Assembly: GCA_050729515.1 (NCBI GenBank)
Contig: JBOHLG010000005.1
Location: 86,008 to 150,007 of the forward strand
Direction of reading: 5' to 3'
Length of the DNA: 64,000 bases
DNA from: Acaudatibacter sp050729515
GTDB lineage: Bacteria; Pseudomonadota; Alphaproteobacteria; Caulobacterales; Caulobacteraceae
The notes below the pieces were generated by a model. That model had not been told where the DNA came from. It made no database searches and saw only the letters and a list, made by a program, of their open reading frames with translations. Shown piece after piece: positions 45,901-53,585 of the stretch. A program made the translations under genes and the position numbers. How positions within the stretch are numbered: the first letter of the stretch is position 1; each line of letters starts with the position of its first letter.

Positions 45901-48758
45901 GTGCCGAACAGTGCGCCAAAGGTGACGCTTCCCTCAAATGTCGCGGCCGCTCGATCGTAAGCTGCCAACTCCCGGAGCCGGGTCGACGCCTGGGCGCAAG
46001 TCAATTTGCGTCGTTGAGACAGCCTCAATGCGAGCCGGGTTGCGCGCCGATGTGCCGCCGAGAATACCGGGGAAAGGAAGTTGCCTCTCTCGAGCTGCTC
46101 CGCCGCTTCGCCGAGACGTGCGCAACCAACCCCGCGCGCGTCATCAACAAGAGTCGACCCGCCAAAAGCCTCCTCTCGATCCTTTAGCGCGTTAGCCTCT
46201 TTGGTCGCGCGGCTAAGCAAAAGGCATGCATCGTCCGCGAGGTACGCCGCCGATCTAAGTGAAAGCGCTTCGTCATCGAGAGTGGCGAGCGATCGCACCG
46301 CCCGACTGAACCTCTCCACTTCGTCGATCGTGGCCACTTGGACCGCCTCCTGTTGAAGACGCTCCGAAAGACCATCGAGTCCGGATATCTGCGCCAGATA
46401 TTCCCGGCATTGTTCGATCAGCCGCTCCAACGAGTTGTGGGAAGCTGGGGCACAGCCCAAGTCTTCGATCCGCTTCTCGGCCTCTTGGAGGAGATCAGGC
46501 TCGACGCTATCTAGATCGATGCCCAGCGCGGAGAGCGATCTTCCGAGCTCGAGGAGCGTACCGAGGTCTCTGGTGATTTTTCGGAGGACTTCCGGATCTT
46601 TGAGTCCACCCAACACTTTCCCCCCGAGTCTTTCCGGTACTTCCGGCAGCCCGGCGACAGGCTCGGCCCACTCCTCGAGCGCGCGTAGGCCGCTAGGGAT
46701 TTCGATAGTTGTCTTCTCGGCGGTCATGCGCCGAACGTTCAAAAGCTGCTGCATCGCCAAGTGAAAGCGGCCCAGGGACTCCTGCGCTCGATCTTGTCCG
46801 ATCTGGGTCGCCTCCAGACGTCTGACGGCGTACCAGGGCGAAGATTGGAGAGAGCCGTATCGCCCGATGGTGGCGGCCGCTACCTTGGCTAGATTGACCA
46901 AAGCCTCGCGCCGTTGTCCCAAATCATGAGCGTCGATTTCGCCCGCGCCGACCACTTCCCGTGTCCAGGTGGTCTTGGCCGTCCTATCTTGGACGATGCG
47001 GCGAAGATTCAGCTCACGCCATACGAGCCAGCTCAGAGGACGATTTAGCGCGCCGAAGCTCGTCCGCATCAGTGCCCGGTAGCGCTTGAGGATGGAGTGT
47101 CTATGCGCGAGGTCGCGTTTGACGGCCGCTATGACGCTCGGATCGTGCTTTGCCTTAGCTTCGAGCCGGCCTCTCAAGCTCTCGAAAAATTCGGCTTTAG
47201 GGGTCCTGCCCGAATGCAAAGACAACGTCACCTGGCCAAAGCCGAGGTCCCCAAGGTGGTTTGCGACGACATCCAGCGCCGCCTTTTTCTCAGCAATAAA
47301 GAGCACCCGCTGTTTTCGGCTCAGCGCACCAGCGATGAGGTTCGTAATGGTCTGTGACTTGCCGGTTCCAGGCGGTCCCTGGAGCGCGAGCGACGCCCCG
47401 CATTGAACTTCGACCAACGCGGAGTGCTGCGAGGCATCGGCGGGCAAAACGAGCGGAGGAATTTCACTGATAGAAAGGTTCTCAAGGTCGATTTCGTCAC
47501 GCGACCGCTCGCCTCGATTCGATTCGTCCTTGGCCGCTAAGAGCACCTGCAGGCGCGCATCCCCGAGCAGCTGACCTTCCGGCCATACGGCGGGGTCAAG
47601 GTCGCGCCACACAGCCATGTTTGGAAAAGGCAACACCGCGAGAGTGACGAAGCGCTCAAGACGCAAGTTCTCGTTGCCCTGGAGGACTTCAGATACGCTG
47701 GCGAAATACGACTCCGGCGTGTCGTCCGGTTTCAAAGCCGGCAAGATCAAGCCTGCAGTTCGCTTCAAGAGCTCTTGCAGGGCAATGTTGAGAACGAGGT
47801 CTTCGTCGTCAGCCGTGAGTTCATATTCGTAGCGCTGATTCCTAGCCCCGCGAGATAGTTGGACCGGGAGCAGGAGCAGGGGTGCCAAGTAGCGCTCCTT
47901 CTCGCCGCCTGGTTCTCGCCACTCGATAAACCCGAAGGCGAGCTGGAGGGTGTGGATTCCGGTCTCTGCAAGGTGAGTTCGAAAACGGTCCCAAATTCTT
48001 CCGAGGCGAGTTTCGAATCGATCTCGAGTGTAGAGGACGCGAATTCTGTTATCGTGAAGATGTAGTGCGCCGCTATCTTTCGGTCTTGGCAGCGAGAAGC
48101 TCGGATTGAACCCGTTTGCGCGTGCAAATTCGCTGACGTCGAGCGCCTTTCCGGGAGCTAGCTTGGGAAGACCCTGCCTCTCGCGAACACGGGCCACAAG
48201 ATCCCGTTCGAATTTTTCCGCCTCGCTCTCGCTGTCCGGCCCTTCATTGAGAGCCGAAAGGCCCGACTTGTACTCTTCGTCCGTCAGACGGGCCGTCTCC
48301 AGAGCCATCCGGAACTCCGGTGTCTTTTGATCCTGCGGCTCTTCATCTGGATTCGGCAGCGCTTCAAAGTTCATCTCGCCACTGCGCAGACGTTCGAAGA
48401 GTTCGTCTGGCAATTCATCGACGATACGGGCGTAGGTCGACCCCGTGGCGCTGTGCTTAAATGAGACGAGGGGATTCCTTTTGCTAATGTCGATCAGCTT
48501 TTCCCGCAGCTCGTTCACGGCCTCAGCCATGAACTCGCGAGCTTCGACGTCAGCCGGTGATTCGCTCGTGACGCCTCGCCTCCTAAGATCGGACGCCAAC
48601 GATTCCAGTTCACGCTTGAGCGTGGCGGCCGTGGGGCTCGTCCGATGCTGGAGTTCAGCGATCGCCAGCTCTAGCTCAATGGGGTCGTCCCGAAGCTTCC
48701 AGACCTGAGAGGCGATCTCCTCGGTCTTCCAGTACAGGTATGGGCGACTCGATGACAT
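42915..48758 (-). CDS. Giant DUF4011-SF1 helicase-nuclease protein, probable phage defence
   Basis: A 1947-residue single-chain protein. Residues about 60-280 contain the DUF4011 block (ISKRNPLVSFKH near 85). The SF1 helicase core has Walker A GPPGTGKSQT near 460, a long middle part of about 900 residues, Walker B DLVVIDEASQM near 1365, GDPKQLPPS near 1390 and a motif VI-like VLVTRARRATLV near 1610. Residues about 1660-1750 form a Vsr/MTES-type nuclease (GIECDGASFHAH, DVLERLGWRIWRIWSTDWF). The tail (about 1850-1947) ends in PAADLRS, identical to the end of mddA. Such helicase-nuclease proteins commonly sit in defence islands and act on invading DNA; that role is inferred. The GC content is visibly lower than its surroundings. 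Confidence 0.9.
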   Translation of the reverse strand: MSSSRPYLYWKTEEIASQVWKLRDDPIELELAIAELQHRTSPTAATLKRELESLASDLRRRGVTSESPADVEAREFMAEAVNELREKLIDISKRNPLVSFKHSATGSTYARIVDELPDELFERLRSGEMNFEALPNPDEEPQDQKTPEFRMALETARLTDEEYKSGLSALNEGPDSESEAEKFERDLVARVRERQGLPKLAPGKALDVSEFARANGFNPSFSLPRPKDSGALHLHDNRIRVLYTRDRFETRLGRIWDRFRTHLAETGIHTLQLAFGFIEWREPGGEKERYLAPLLLLPVQLSRGARNQRYEYELTADDEDLVLNIALQELLKRTAGLILPALKPDDTPESYFASVSEVLQGNENLRLERFVTLAVLPFPNMAVWRDLDPAVWPEGQLLGDARLQVLLAAKDESNRGERSRDEIDLENLSISEIPPLVLPADASQHSALVEVQCGASLALQGPPGTGKSQTITNLIAGALSRKQRVLFIAEKKAALDVVANHLGDLGFGQVTLSLHSGRTPKAEFFESLRGRLEAKAKHDPSVIAAVKRDLAHRHSILKRYRALMRTSFGALNRPLSWLVWRELNLRRIVQDRTAKTTWTREVVGAGEIDAHDLGQRREALVNLAKVAAATIGRYGSLQSSPWYAVRRLEATQIGQDRAQESLGRFHLAMQQLLNVRRMTAEKTTIEIPSGLRALEEWAEPVAGLPEVPERLGGKVLGGLKDPEVLRKITRDLGTLLELGRSLSALGIDLDSVEPDLLQEAEKRIEDLGCAPASHNSLERLIEQCREYLAQISGLDGLSERLQQEAVQVATIDEVERFSRAVRSLATLDDEALSLRSAAYLADDACLLLSRATKEANALKDREEAFGGSTLVDDARGVGCARLGEAAEQLERGNFLSPVFSAAHRRATRLALRLSQRRKLTCAQASTRLRELAAYDRAAATFEGSVTFGALFGTQWRGIHSNFKAAAALSFELSKVAEGYADTRAGAQLDWFVNTPIRVIRSAALACSQAADATARISALDHFALLGDLRTSTEQRLALANLALSAVRRCGLGREAQLGSSTPGVSETARSYTQLARHLQSAAAQNQWFTGVTEDSQDLNQAVELADDIRRRLTGISLLEVLTESEDLPVSMRRVKDCASHIQTAIVQVKDSWSAFAEAHDAASESFFGDPLSNCEVSDLEAKAAEAKKDQQGLALQSELLKYIAVAAKMEVVWIYDAFIGAGSDMTALADAFELAFVRSLIDNALHTEHGSADADFFSSVGGAQLEDARERFASADRILERLEAEHIVAQRLADPLPRGKGSGPVSGWTEGCLIEHEIGKKKRRITIRNLVTRAHAALQALKPAWLMSPSSVAQFVPPGTARFDLVVIDEASQMTPEMAVGALARGAQVVIVGDPKQLPPSPWFQVGAGTPDADEEIGAASASESILDLAFSRLAASRQLKWHYRSEHDSLIRFSNRKFYENKLVVFPSPITQDDLLGVKLRFVGGTYESHINQKEAERVLEALVGLIYAHPELSFGVVTSNEPQRQLILEEFERFKRTDAVVRAYTEGLEGSVREPFIKNLENVQGDERDVIIISTVYGPPPGGGKPAQRFGIFNRADGHRRLNVLVTRARRATLVFTSLRPNDIIISERSSEGIQAFRAYLSYAENAPTAETDAGGEPDSDFEIYVADELRTQGYEVVHQVGVEGFRIDLGVKHSDYPCGFLAGIECDGASFHAHLSVRDRDRIRQDVLERLGWRIWRIWSTDWFNNPARETAKLLGWLQKIRARKAARFARAQETPPAQEPLLARIPPPKAARQTLPSLTPKTSVAAEVGNGKSKETTSAATEAMSVSTAPPSRAPSGKRRQIDGGPDVGPIIFYEPMPGYYEVWVEDDEVGSVERTRSAAPARIYGGAFSAPKPEFLGTRAWDESTFKTDDIYVAVRRLAKENAARVPKSKLEADLPAADLRS

Positions 48759-48874
48759 TGAACGCGACGGCCCCACTCGCCAGCTACAAGCCCGGCAGGA
48801 TAACTTACACGAAGGTTAAGTCGTAAGGGTGACTTCTTGGTTCACGAGGACCTGACCAGATAGTTAGTTCTGCC

Positions 48875-49054
48875 TCAAGCAGCGTGCCGAAGCTGGATAA
48901 GGATGCGCAGGGTCCTGGACGACGTTTCTGAGGCACCCGTCCCAACATGGGCCAAGTTAACGATATCGGTGCAAACCTTGAGGATCCTCGTGCGGTCGTT
49001 CACGTCGAGAATAACGCGATCGGGTTTGATCGTCTCAAAAGATCTCAGCTCCTC
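48875..49054 (-). pseudogene. C-terminal fragment of an unidentified gene next to mddA
   Basis: Just past the mddA stop the minus strand encodes about 58 residues (SFETIKPDRVILDVNDRTRI, LKVCTDIVNLAHVGTGASET, then SSRTLRILIQLRHAA and a stop). The composition looks like real protein, but its upstream part runs into mddA in the wrong frame, so only a tail is left. A GTG at about 49008 could start a 42-residue protein but has no clear ribosome site. No family was recognised. Confidence 0.35.
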
Positions 49055-49068
49055 AGGTCCGCGGCCGG
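49045..49068. repeat. 24-bp direct repeat, right copy (end of mddA)
   Basis: This copy encodes PAADLRS and the stop codon of mddA on the minus strand. It matches 42915-42938 at 23 of 24 positions, with a run of 18 identical bases (TCAGCTCCTCAGGTCCGC), and is in the same reading frame in both genes. It is likely the original attachment site. Confidence 0.85.
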
Positions 49069-49818
49069 GCTGGGCGGTTCGGCCGAACGCCTCGTCTTGG
49101 GCAGCGGCAGGATCATCGGGACCCGCCCCCGATAGGCCTCGTACTGCGCGCCGAATGCGGCGACGAGGTCGCGCTCCTCGAGCTGGATCGCGACGAGCAT
49201 CCAGGTTGTCACCACCACGGCGAAGAGGAGCCGTCCGACGGACATATGGGGCGCGGCGAAGAAGGCGATGACGAAACCCAGATAGAGCGGATGGCGGACC
49301 AGCCGATAGAAGAACGGCGTCCTGAAGCTCGGCGGCTCGTGACCGCGCTGGCGGCTGAACGCCCACACCTGGGAAAGGCCGAAGAGCTCGAAGTGACTGA
49401 TCAGGAACGTCGAGAGAAGGACGATCGCCCAGCCCGCAAAATAGAGAACCCACAGCACCCCTGCCCAGAACGGCGCAGTCACTGTCCACACCGGGGCGGC
49501 GAGGGGTCGCCACAGCCAGAAGAGGAGGATGAGGGCGACGCTGGCGAAGAGCACATAGGTCGAGCGTTCGATCGCCGGCGGGACGAAGCGCGTCCAAGCG
49601 CGCTTGAACCCCTGACGGGCCATCACATTGTGCTGGATCGCGAAAAGAAGAAGCAGGGCGATGTCGATGATGACCGCCGCGCCGCGAGAGCCGACGACGC
49701 CCATGTCGATCGTCTTGGGAACCAGAAGATCGCCCACGAATCCGATGGCGTAAATGATCGTCGCAAGGGCGGCGAGATAGCAGATCGCCCCATAGGCGAG
49801 CCCGAGCAGTCTGGTCAT
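49045..49818 (-). CDS. mddA: Methanethiol S-methyltransferase-like membrane protein
   Basis: A 257-residue integral membrane protein of the isoprenylcysteine methyltransferase-like (NnrU/MddA) superfamily. About six hydrophobic helices are present. RLVRHPLYLGFVIAFFAAPH near residue 180 and EERDLVAAFGAQYEAYRGRV near 225 form the S-adenosylmethionine-binding core. YAIGFVGDLLVPKTIDMG near residue 22 matches MddA, which methylates methanethiol to dimethyl sulfide. The ATG at 49818 is the natural start. The 3' end is the 24-bp repeat, so the gene remains intact despite the adjacent element. Confidence 0.8.
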   Translation of the reverse strand: MTRLLGLAYGAICYLAALATIIYAIGFVGDLLVPKTIDMGVVGSRGAAVIIDIALLLLFAIQHNVMARQGFKRAWTRFVPPAIERSTYVLFASVALILLFWLWRPLAAPVWTVTAPFWAGVLWVLYFAGWAIVLLSTFLISHFELFGLSQVWAFSRQRGHEPPSFRTPFFYRLVRHPLYLGFVIAFFAAPHMSVGRLLFAVVVTTWMLVAIQLEERDLVAAFGAQYEAYRGRVPMILPLPKTRRSAEPPSPAADLRS

Positions 49819-49983
49819 GGCCTCATCCCCAAAGGCCGCCCGCCCCCGCGGACGTCGCGGCCTGGCAAATGGGATAATACCGTCGTTATCGATCGCGGCA
49901 AGCTCCGTGGCGCGCGAGGCGGGTTGACGCCGGAGCGTCGGCCGGCTTTGGCTCTCCCGCCAGCCCACATTTTCATTGTTCCG

Positions 49984-51732
49984 ATGGCCGATCTCTTCGT
50001 CTCCTACGCGCGCGCCGATCGCGGCCTCGTCCTTCCCCTCATCGCCGCCCTGGAAGGGGAGGGCTGGAGCGTGTGGTGGGATCCGGAAATCGTCCCCGGC
50101 CAGGAGTTCGACCGTCTGATCGCCGAGGAACTGGCCAAGGCCCGCGCGGCTGTGGTGGTGTGGACCCCGGCCTCGGTCGCCTCGCGCTGGGTGCGCGGCG
50201 AGGCGCGGGTGGCCGCCGACCGCGGCGTCCTGGCGCCGGTGCGCTTTGAGAAGGCCGAGCTGCCCATCGATCTGCGCGCCATTCACGCCACCGATCTCGA
50301 CGATTGGAAGGGCGATCCGGCCGGCCCGGCTTTCCGCAGCCTGAGCAAGGCGATCCGCACGCTCCTGGGCGAGGCGGCGCCGGAGGCGCGCGTTGCTGGT
50401 CCGGGGAGCGAAACAGAGGCGCGGCCCTCGATCTGCGTGCTCCCGTTCGTCAACGTCGGCGGCGATCCAGAGCAGGAATATTTCTCCGACGGCATCAGCG
50501 AAGACATCATCACCGATCTCTCCAAGATCTCCGCCCTCGCCGTCGCCTCGCGCAACACCGCCTTCAGCTACAAGGGAAAGACGGTCGGCGTGGCTCAGAT
50601 CGCCCGCCAACTGGGCGTGAGCCACGTGGTCGAAGGAAGTGTTCGAAAGGCCGGCGCGAGGGTCAGAATCACCGCCCAGCTCATCGAGGGGGCGAGCGAC
50701 AAGCATCTCTGGGCCGAGCGCTACGATCGCGACCTCACCGACATTTTCGCGGTCCAGGACGAGATCACCGCGGCCATCGTCGAGGCCCTGCGCCTTCGCC
50801 TCGCACCGTCGGAGAAGAAAGCCCTCGCCCAACGTTCGACGACCGTTCCGGAGGCCTATCAGCTCTACCTTCTCGCCCGGCGCTACTTCGCCGGAAGATC
50901 GGCGAGCCGCGCCGATCTCATCACCCGTCTTTGCCGGCGCGCCATCGAGCTTGACCCCGGCTACGCTCGCGCCTGGGCGATGATCGCCGCGGCCCAGGCC
51001 TTTCAAGCCTTCGCCGCCGCCAGCGAGGGCGAGGATGGATGGGCGGCGGCGGAACGGGCGATCGAGCTCGACCCAAATCTGGGCGAAGCCTGGGCCGTGC
51101 GCGCCCGCATCCTGTTGAGCCGCGGCGATACCCAAGCGGCTATGCGCGAGGCCGAGATCGCGCTCGGAAAAGGTCAGGATTCCGCCGAGGTGGCGGGCGA
51201 CGCCGGCTTTGTCTTCCTCGCCGCGGGCCGGGTCGCCGAAGCGCGGCGCCTTTTCGCCGCGGCCTGCACCGCGGAGGAGAACGACTGCGGCTACGCGGCC
51301 ATGCTCCTGCAATGCTGTGAAGTCGAGGGCGACCGGATCGCGGCCGCTTCGGCGGCGCGCGATCTGGTGAGCCGGGCCGAGCGCGTCTTCGCCGCCACGC
51401 CCGACAGCGGCGCCCCTCTGGCCTACGGGGTGGGCGCCCTCCTCACGCTTGGCGAGCTCGAAAGAGCCAGGGCCTGGGCCGAGCGCGCCGTGCTGCTCGA
51501 CCCGGGCGATCCGTCCACCTGCTACAATCTCGCCTGCGCCATGGTCCGCGGCGGCGATCTCGACTACGCCCTCGACCTTCTCGCACAGGCGCTCGCCTCT
51601 TCCGGGCGGTTGGCCGGCTGGGCCAAGGCCGATCCCGATCTCGAGCCCCTCCGGGGCGATCCGCGCTTTGCTGCAATCACCGCGGCCGACGCGCCTCGGA
51701 GCGAGAGTGACGCGGTCACACTAGGCGCGTGA
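49984..51732 (+). CDS. TIR domain fused to a TolB-like (FlgO) domain and TPR repeats
   Basis: A 582-residue multidomain protein. Residues 1-125 are a TIR domain (FVSYARADRGLVLPLI; SRWVRGE with Glu73 at the position of the NAD-hydrolysing Glu). Residues about 148-265 are the TolB-like/FlgO module found in adenylate cyclases and CadC-like regulators (SICVLPFVNVGGDPEQEYFS, DGISEDIITDLSKI). The C-terminal half has about six TPR-like repeats (AIELDPGYARAWAMIAAAQA, AIELDPNLGEAW, AVLLDPGDPSTCYNLACAM). It starts at an ATG 165 bp from mddA. It may be a signalling or defence effector; partner proteins are not evident. Confidence 0.85.
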   Translation: MADLFVSYARADRGLVLPLIAALEGEGWSVWWDPEIVPGQEFDRLIAEELAKARAAVVVWTPASVASRWVRGEARVAADRGVLAPVRFEKAELPIDLRAIHATDLDDWKGDPAGPAFRSLSKAIRTLLGEAAPEARVAGPGSETEARPSICVLPFVNVGGDPEQEYFSDGISEDIITDLSKISALAVASRNTAFSYKGKTVGVAQIARQLGVSHVVEGSVRKAGARVRITAQLIEGASDKHLWAERYDRDLTDIFAVQDEITAAIVEALRLRLAPSEKKALAQRSTTVPEAYQLYLLARRYFAGRSASRADLITRLCRRAIELDPGYARAWAMIAAAQAFQAFAAASEGEDGWAAAERAIELDPNLGEAWAVRARILLSRGDTQAAMREAEIALGKGQDSAEVAGDAGFVFLAAGRVAEARRLFAAACTAEENDCGYAAMLLQCCEVEGDRIAAASAARDLVSRAERVFAATPDSGAPLAYGVGALLTLGELERARAWAERAVLLDPGDPSTCYNLACAMVRGGDLDYALDLLAQALASSGRLAGWAKADPDLEPLRGDPRFAAITAADAPRSESDAVTLGA

Positions 51733-51824
51733 ACGCCCGAAGTTCTGATCGCCTCGAAAACCATTGACGAATTGCAATATACATTGCATATTGCGCGCAG
51801 GTTCCTATCTCGGAGACGTGTTTC

Positions 51825-52250
51825 ATGCCCGAATTGCTAAATCCCAGGCACGAGGCTTTCGCCAGGGCCCGCTCGCGCGGGGTCCGTCTTCAGGACGCCT
51901 ACGAGGAGGCGGGCTACGCCCCCGATCGCAGCCACGCCTCTCGCCTCGCCGGCCGCCCGGAAATCGCCGAGCGGATCGCCGAACTTCGCCATGATCGACT
52001 GCAGGCCGATCCCATGACCATCATCGGGACGCTGATGCGGATCGCCGGCGAACTGATGAGCCAGGGCACCGTTCCGGCCTACAAGGAGGCGCGCGCGGCC
52101 CTGGTCGAGGCCCGACGAATCCGAGCCGAGATGGCCGCCGACTTTGAGCAGGATCGTCAAGAGCCGGTGAAATCAAGCGTCTGCGAGCCAATCCTCAGGT
52201 TGCCGTTCACGCCATCGGCAGCCCAATGCGACCTGGCTGCGGCCAATTAG
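51825..52250 (+). CDS. Small helix-turn-helix protein resembling phage terminase small subunits
   Basis: A 141-residue protein. The N-terminal half (NPRHEAFARARSRGVRLQDA, YEEAGYAPDRSHASRLAGRP) has the pattern of terminase-small-subunit-like DNA-binding domains, including the repeated helix ending EIAERIAELR. The C-terminal half is helical and ends in unrelated-looking residues. GGAG lies nine bases before the ATG. No other phage gene is near, so it is probably a chromosomal stray of this common family rather than part of a prophage. Confidence 0.6.
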   Translation: MPELLNPRHEAFARARSRGVRLQDAYEEAGYAPDRSHASRLAGRPEIAERIAELRHDRLQADPMTIIGTLMRIAGELMSQGTVPAYKEARAALVEARRIRAEMAADFEQDRQEPVKSSVCEPILRLPFTPSAAQCDLAAAN

Positions 52251-52340
52251 CGGCCCTTGAGTGGTCCGGGGCGGGCCCGGCCGCGGCGAGCTTGTGGCCC
52301 CCTCGGGGCGATCGGAGGCCCCATTGTCGCCCAAGGCCCC

Positions 52341-52360
52341 GAGCATCGACGAGCATCGAC
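52341..52360 (+). repeat. Tandem 10-bp duplication GAGCATCGAC
   Basis: GAGCATCGAC occurs twice in a row at 52341-52350 and 52351-52360, about 45 bp before the start of the sulfur dioxygenase-like gene. It might be a regulator site or a simple slippage product. Confidence 0.35.
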
Positions 52361-52402
52361 GAGACCAGTCTGCTATGGTCCAACTGAGCAAGGGTGGGGA
52401 CC

Positions 52403-53461
52403 ATGATCTTCGAAGCGATCGCCGCCGGCGGCTGCCGCTCCTACCTGGTCGGATGCGAGGCGACCCGCTCGGCTGTCGTGATCGACCCGGAGTTCTCCAG
52501 GATCGAACATTATCGCGGCCTCGCCTCACATCACGGCCTCAAGGTCCGTTATGTCGTCGACACCCACACCCACGCCGACCACTTCTCGGCCAGCCGCGAA
52601 CTCGGCCGCGATCTCGGGGCGCCGGTCGTCATGCATCGCGAAAGTCCCGCGCCTTTTGTGGACCTGAAGCTCGACGAGGGCGACGCCCTGATTGTCGGCG
52701 AACTTCGTCTCAGGTGCCTGCACACGCCCGGGCACACGCGCGATTCCATGTGCCTGGCGATCGCCGATCGGGTGTTCACCGGAGACGCCCTGCTGATCGG
52801 CGGGACCGGCCGAACCGACCTTCCTACCGGCGATCCCCACGCGCTGTACGAAAGCCTCTTCGAGAAGGTCCTTAAACTCCCTGCCGAGACCGTGGTCTAT
52901 CCGGCCCATGAGTACAAGGAGCGGAGTTGCACCACGATTGGGACCGAACGCGCGACCAACCCGAGGCTTCAGAAGACGGTGCGCGCCGACTTCGTGCAGA
53001 TGATGCAGGCTCTCGATCTTTCGGCGCCGACGCACCTTACCGAGGCGCTGCGGGCGAACATGAGCGGGGCCAAGACGATCGCCCAGCTCCTGGCGGAAGC
53101 CGCCGCCAAGGTTCCCTTCATGTCGCTGGACGAACTCGCCGGACGGATAGGCGGCAACGCCCGCGACCTCGTCATCCTCGACATTCGCGAGAAGGACGCT
53201 TTTGACGCCGGCCACGTGCCGGGCGCGCTCCATCTGCCGCGCGGCCAGCTCGAACTCCGCGTCAATCAGGAGCTTCCCGATCCGACGGCGCGGATTCTCA
53301 CCTGTTGCGAGTTCGGCAAGATCTCGACCCTCGCCGCGGCGACCTTGCGCGAGCTGGGCTACCTGCGGACCACCGCCCTCGATGGGGGGATGAAGTCGTG
53401 GCGCGAAGCGGGCCATCCTCTGGATCGGACGGCCCCTCCCGGCGCAACCGACGCGGCCTGA
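52403..53461 (+). CDS. Persulfide dioxygenase-like (ETHE1 family) / rhodanese fusion
   Basis: A 352-residue cytosolic protein. Residues 1-240 are a metallo-beta-lactamase-fold hydrolase with DTHTHADHFSA near residue 54, TPGHTRDSM near 110, FTGDALLIGGTGRTDLP near 128 and YPAHEYKERS near 170, which together fit ETHE1-type sulfur dioxygenases that oxidise glutathione persulfide. Residues about 255-345 are a rhodanese domain with an active-site Cys in LTCCEFGKIS near residue 297. The fusion would couple persulfide transfer to oxidation and fits sulfide detoxification. The ATG at 52403 follows GGTGGGGA. Its neighbour mddA also handles sulfur compounds. Confidence 0.86.
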   Translation: MIFEAIAAGGCRSYLVGCEATRSAVVIDPEFSRIEHYRGLASHHGLKVRYVVDTHTHADHFSASRELGRDLGAPVVMHRESPAPFVDLKLDEGDALIVGELRLRCLHTPGHTRDSMCLAIADRVFTGDALLIGGTGRTDLPTGDPHALYESLFEKVLKLPAETVVYPAHEYKERSCTTIGTERATNPRLQKTVRADFVQMMQALDLSAPTHLTEALRANMSGAKTIAQLLAEAAAKVPFMSLDELAGRIGGNARDLVILDIREKDAFDAGHVPGALHLPRGQLELRVNQELPDPTARILTCCEFGKISTLAAATLRELGYLRTTALDGGMKSWREAGHPLDRTAPPGATDAA

Positions 53462-53585
53462 ACGGCCGGGTCGCGCACCGAATTTGAGAAGATATATGCC
53501 AGTAACGGCAGAGACTTAAGCCAGGAATCTCGAGGTGAGCCTCAGCTCTCGAAGTCGCCGGCGGCGGCGGGGAGGCCAGAAATCG

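Larger units (their letters stand above)
42915..49068. mobile_element. Putative 6.1-kb inserted element carrying the helicase gene
   Basis: The region is bounded by a 24-bp imperfect direct repeat whose right copy is the 3' end of mddA. It contains the helicase gene and a gene fragment, with lower GC than both sides. This is the pattern left when an element integrates at a gene's 3' end. No integrase or transposase is visible inside, so it may be a relic or have been mobilised in trans. Confidence 0.45.

Noticed and set aside
51825..52250. Prophage indicated by a terminase-like gene
   Set aside because: No capsid, portal, integrase or lysis genes are nearby; the family is widespread as single genes.
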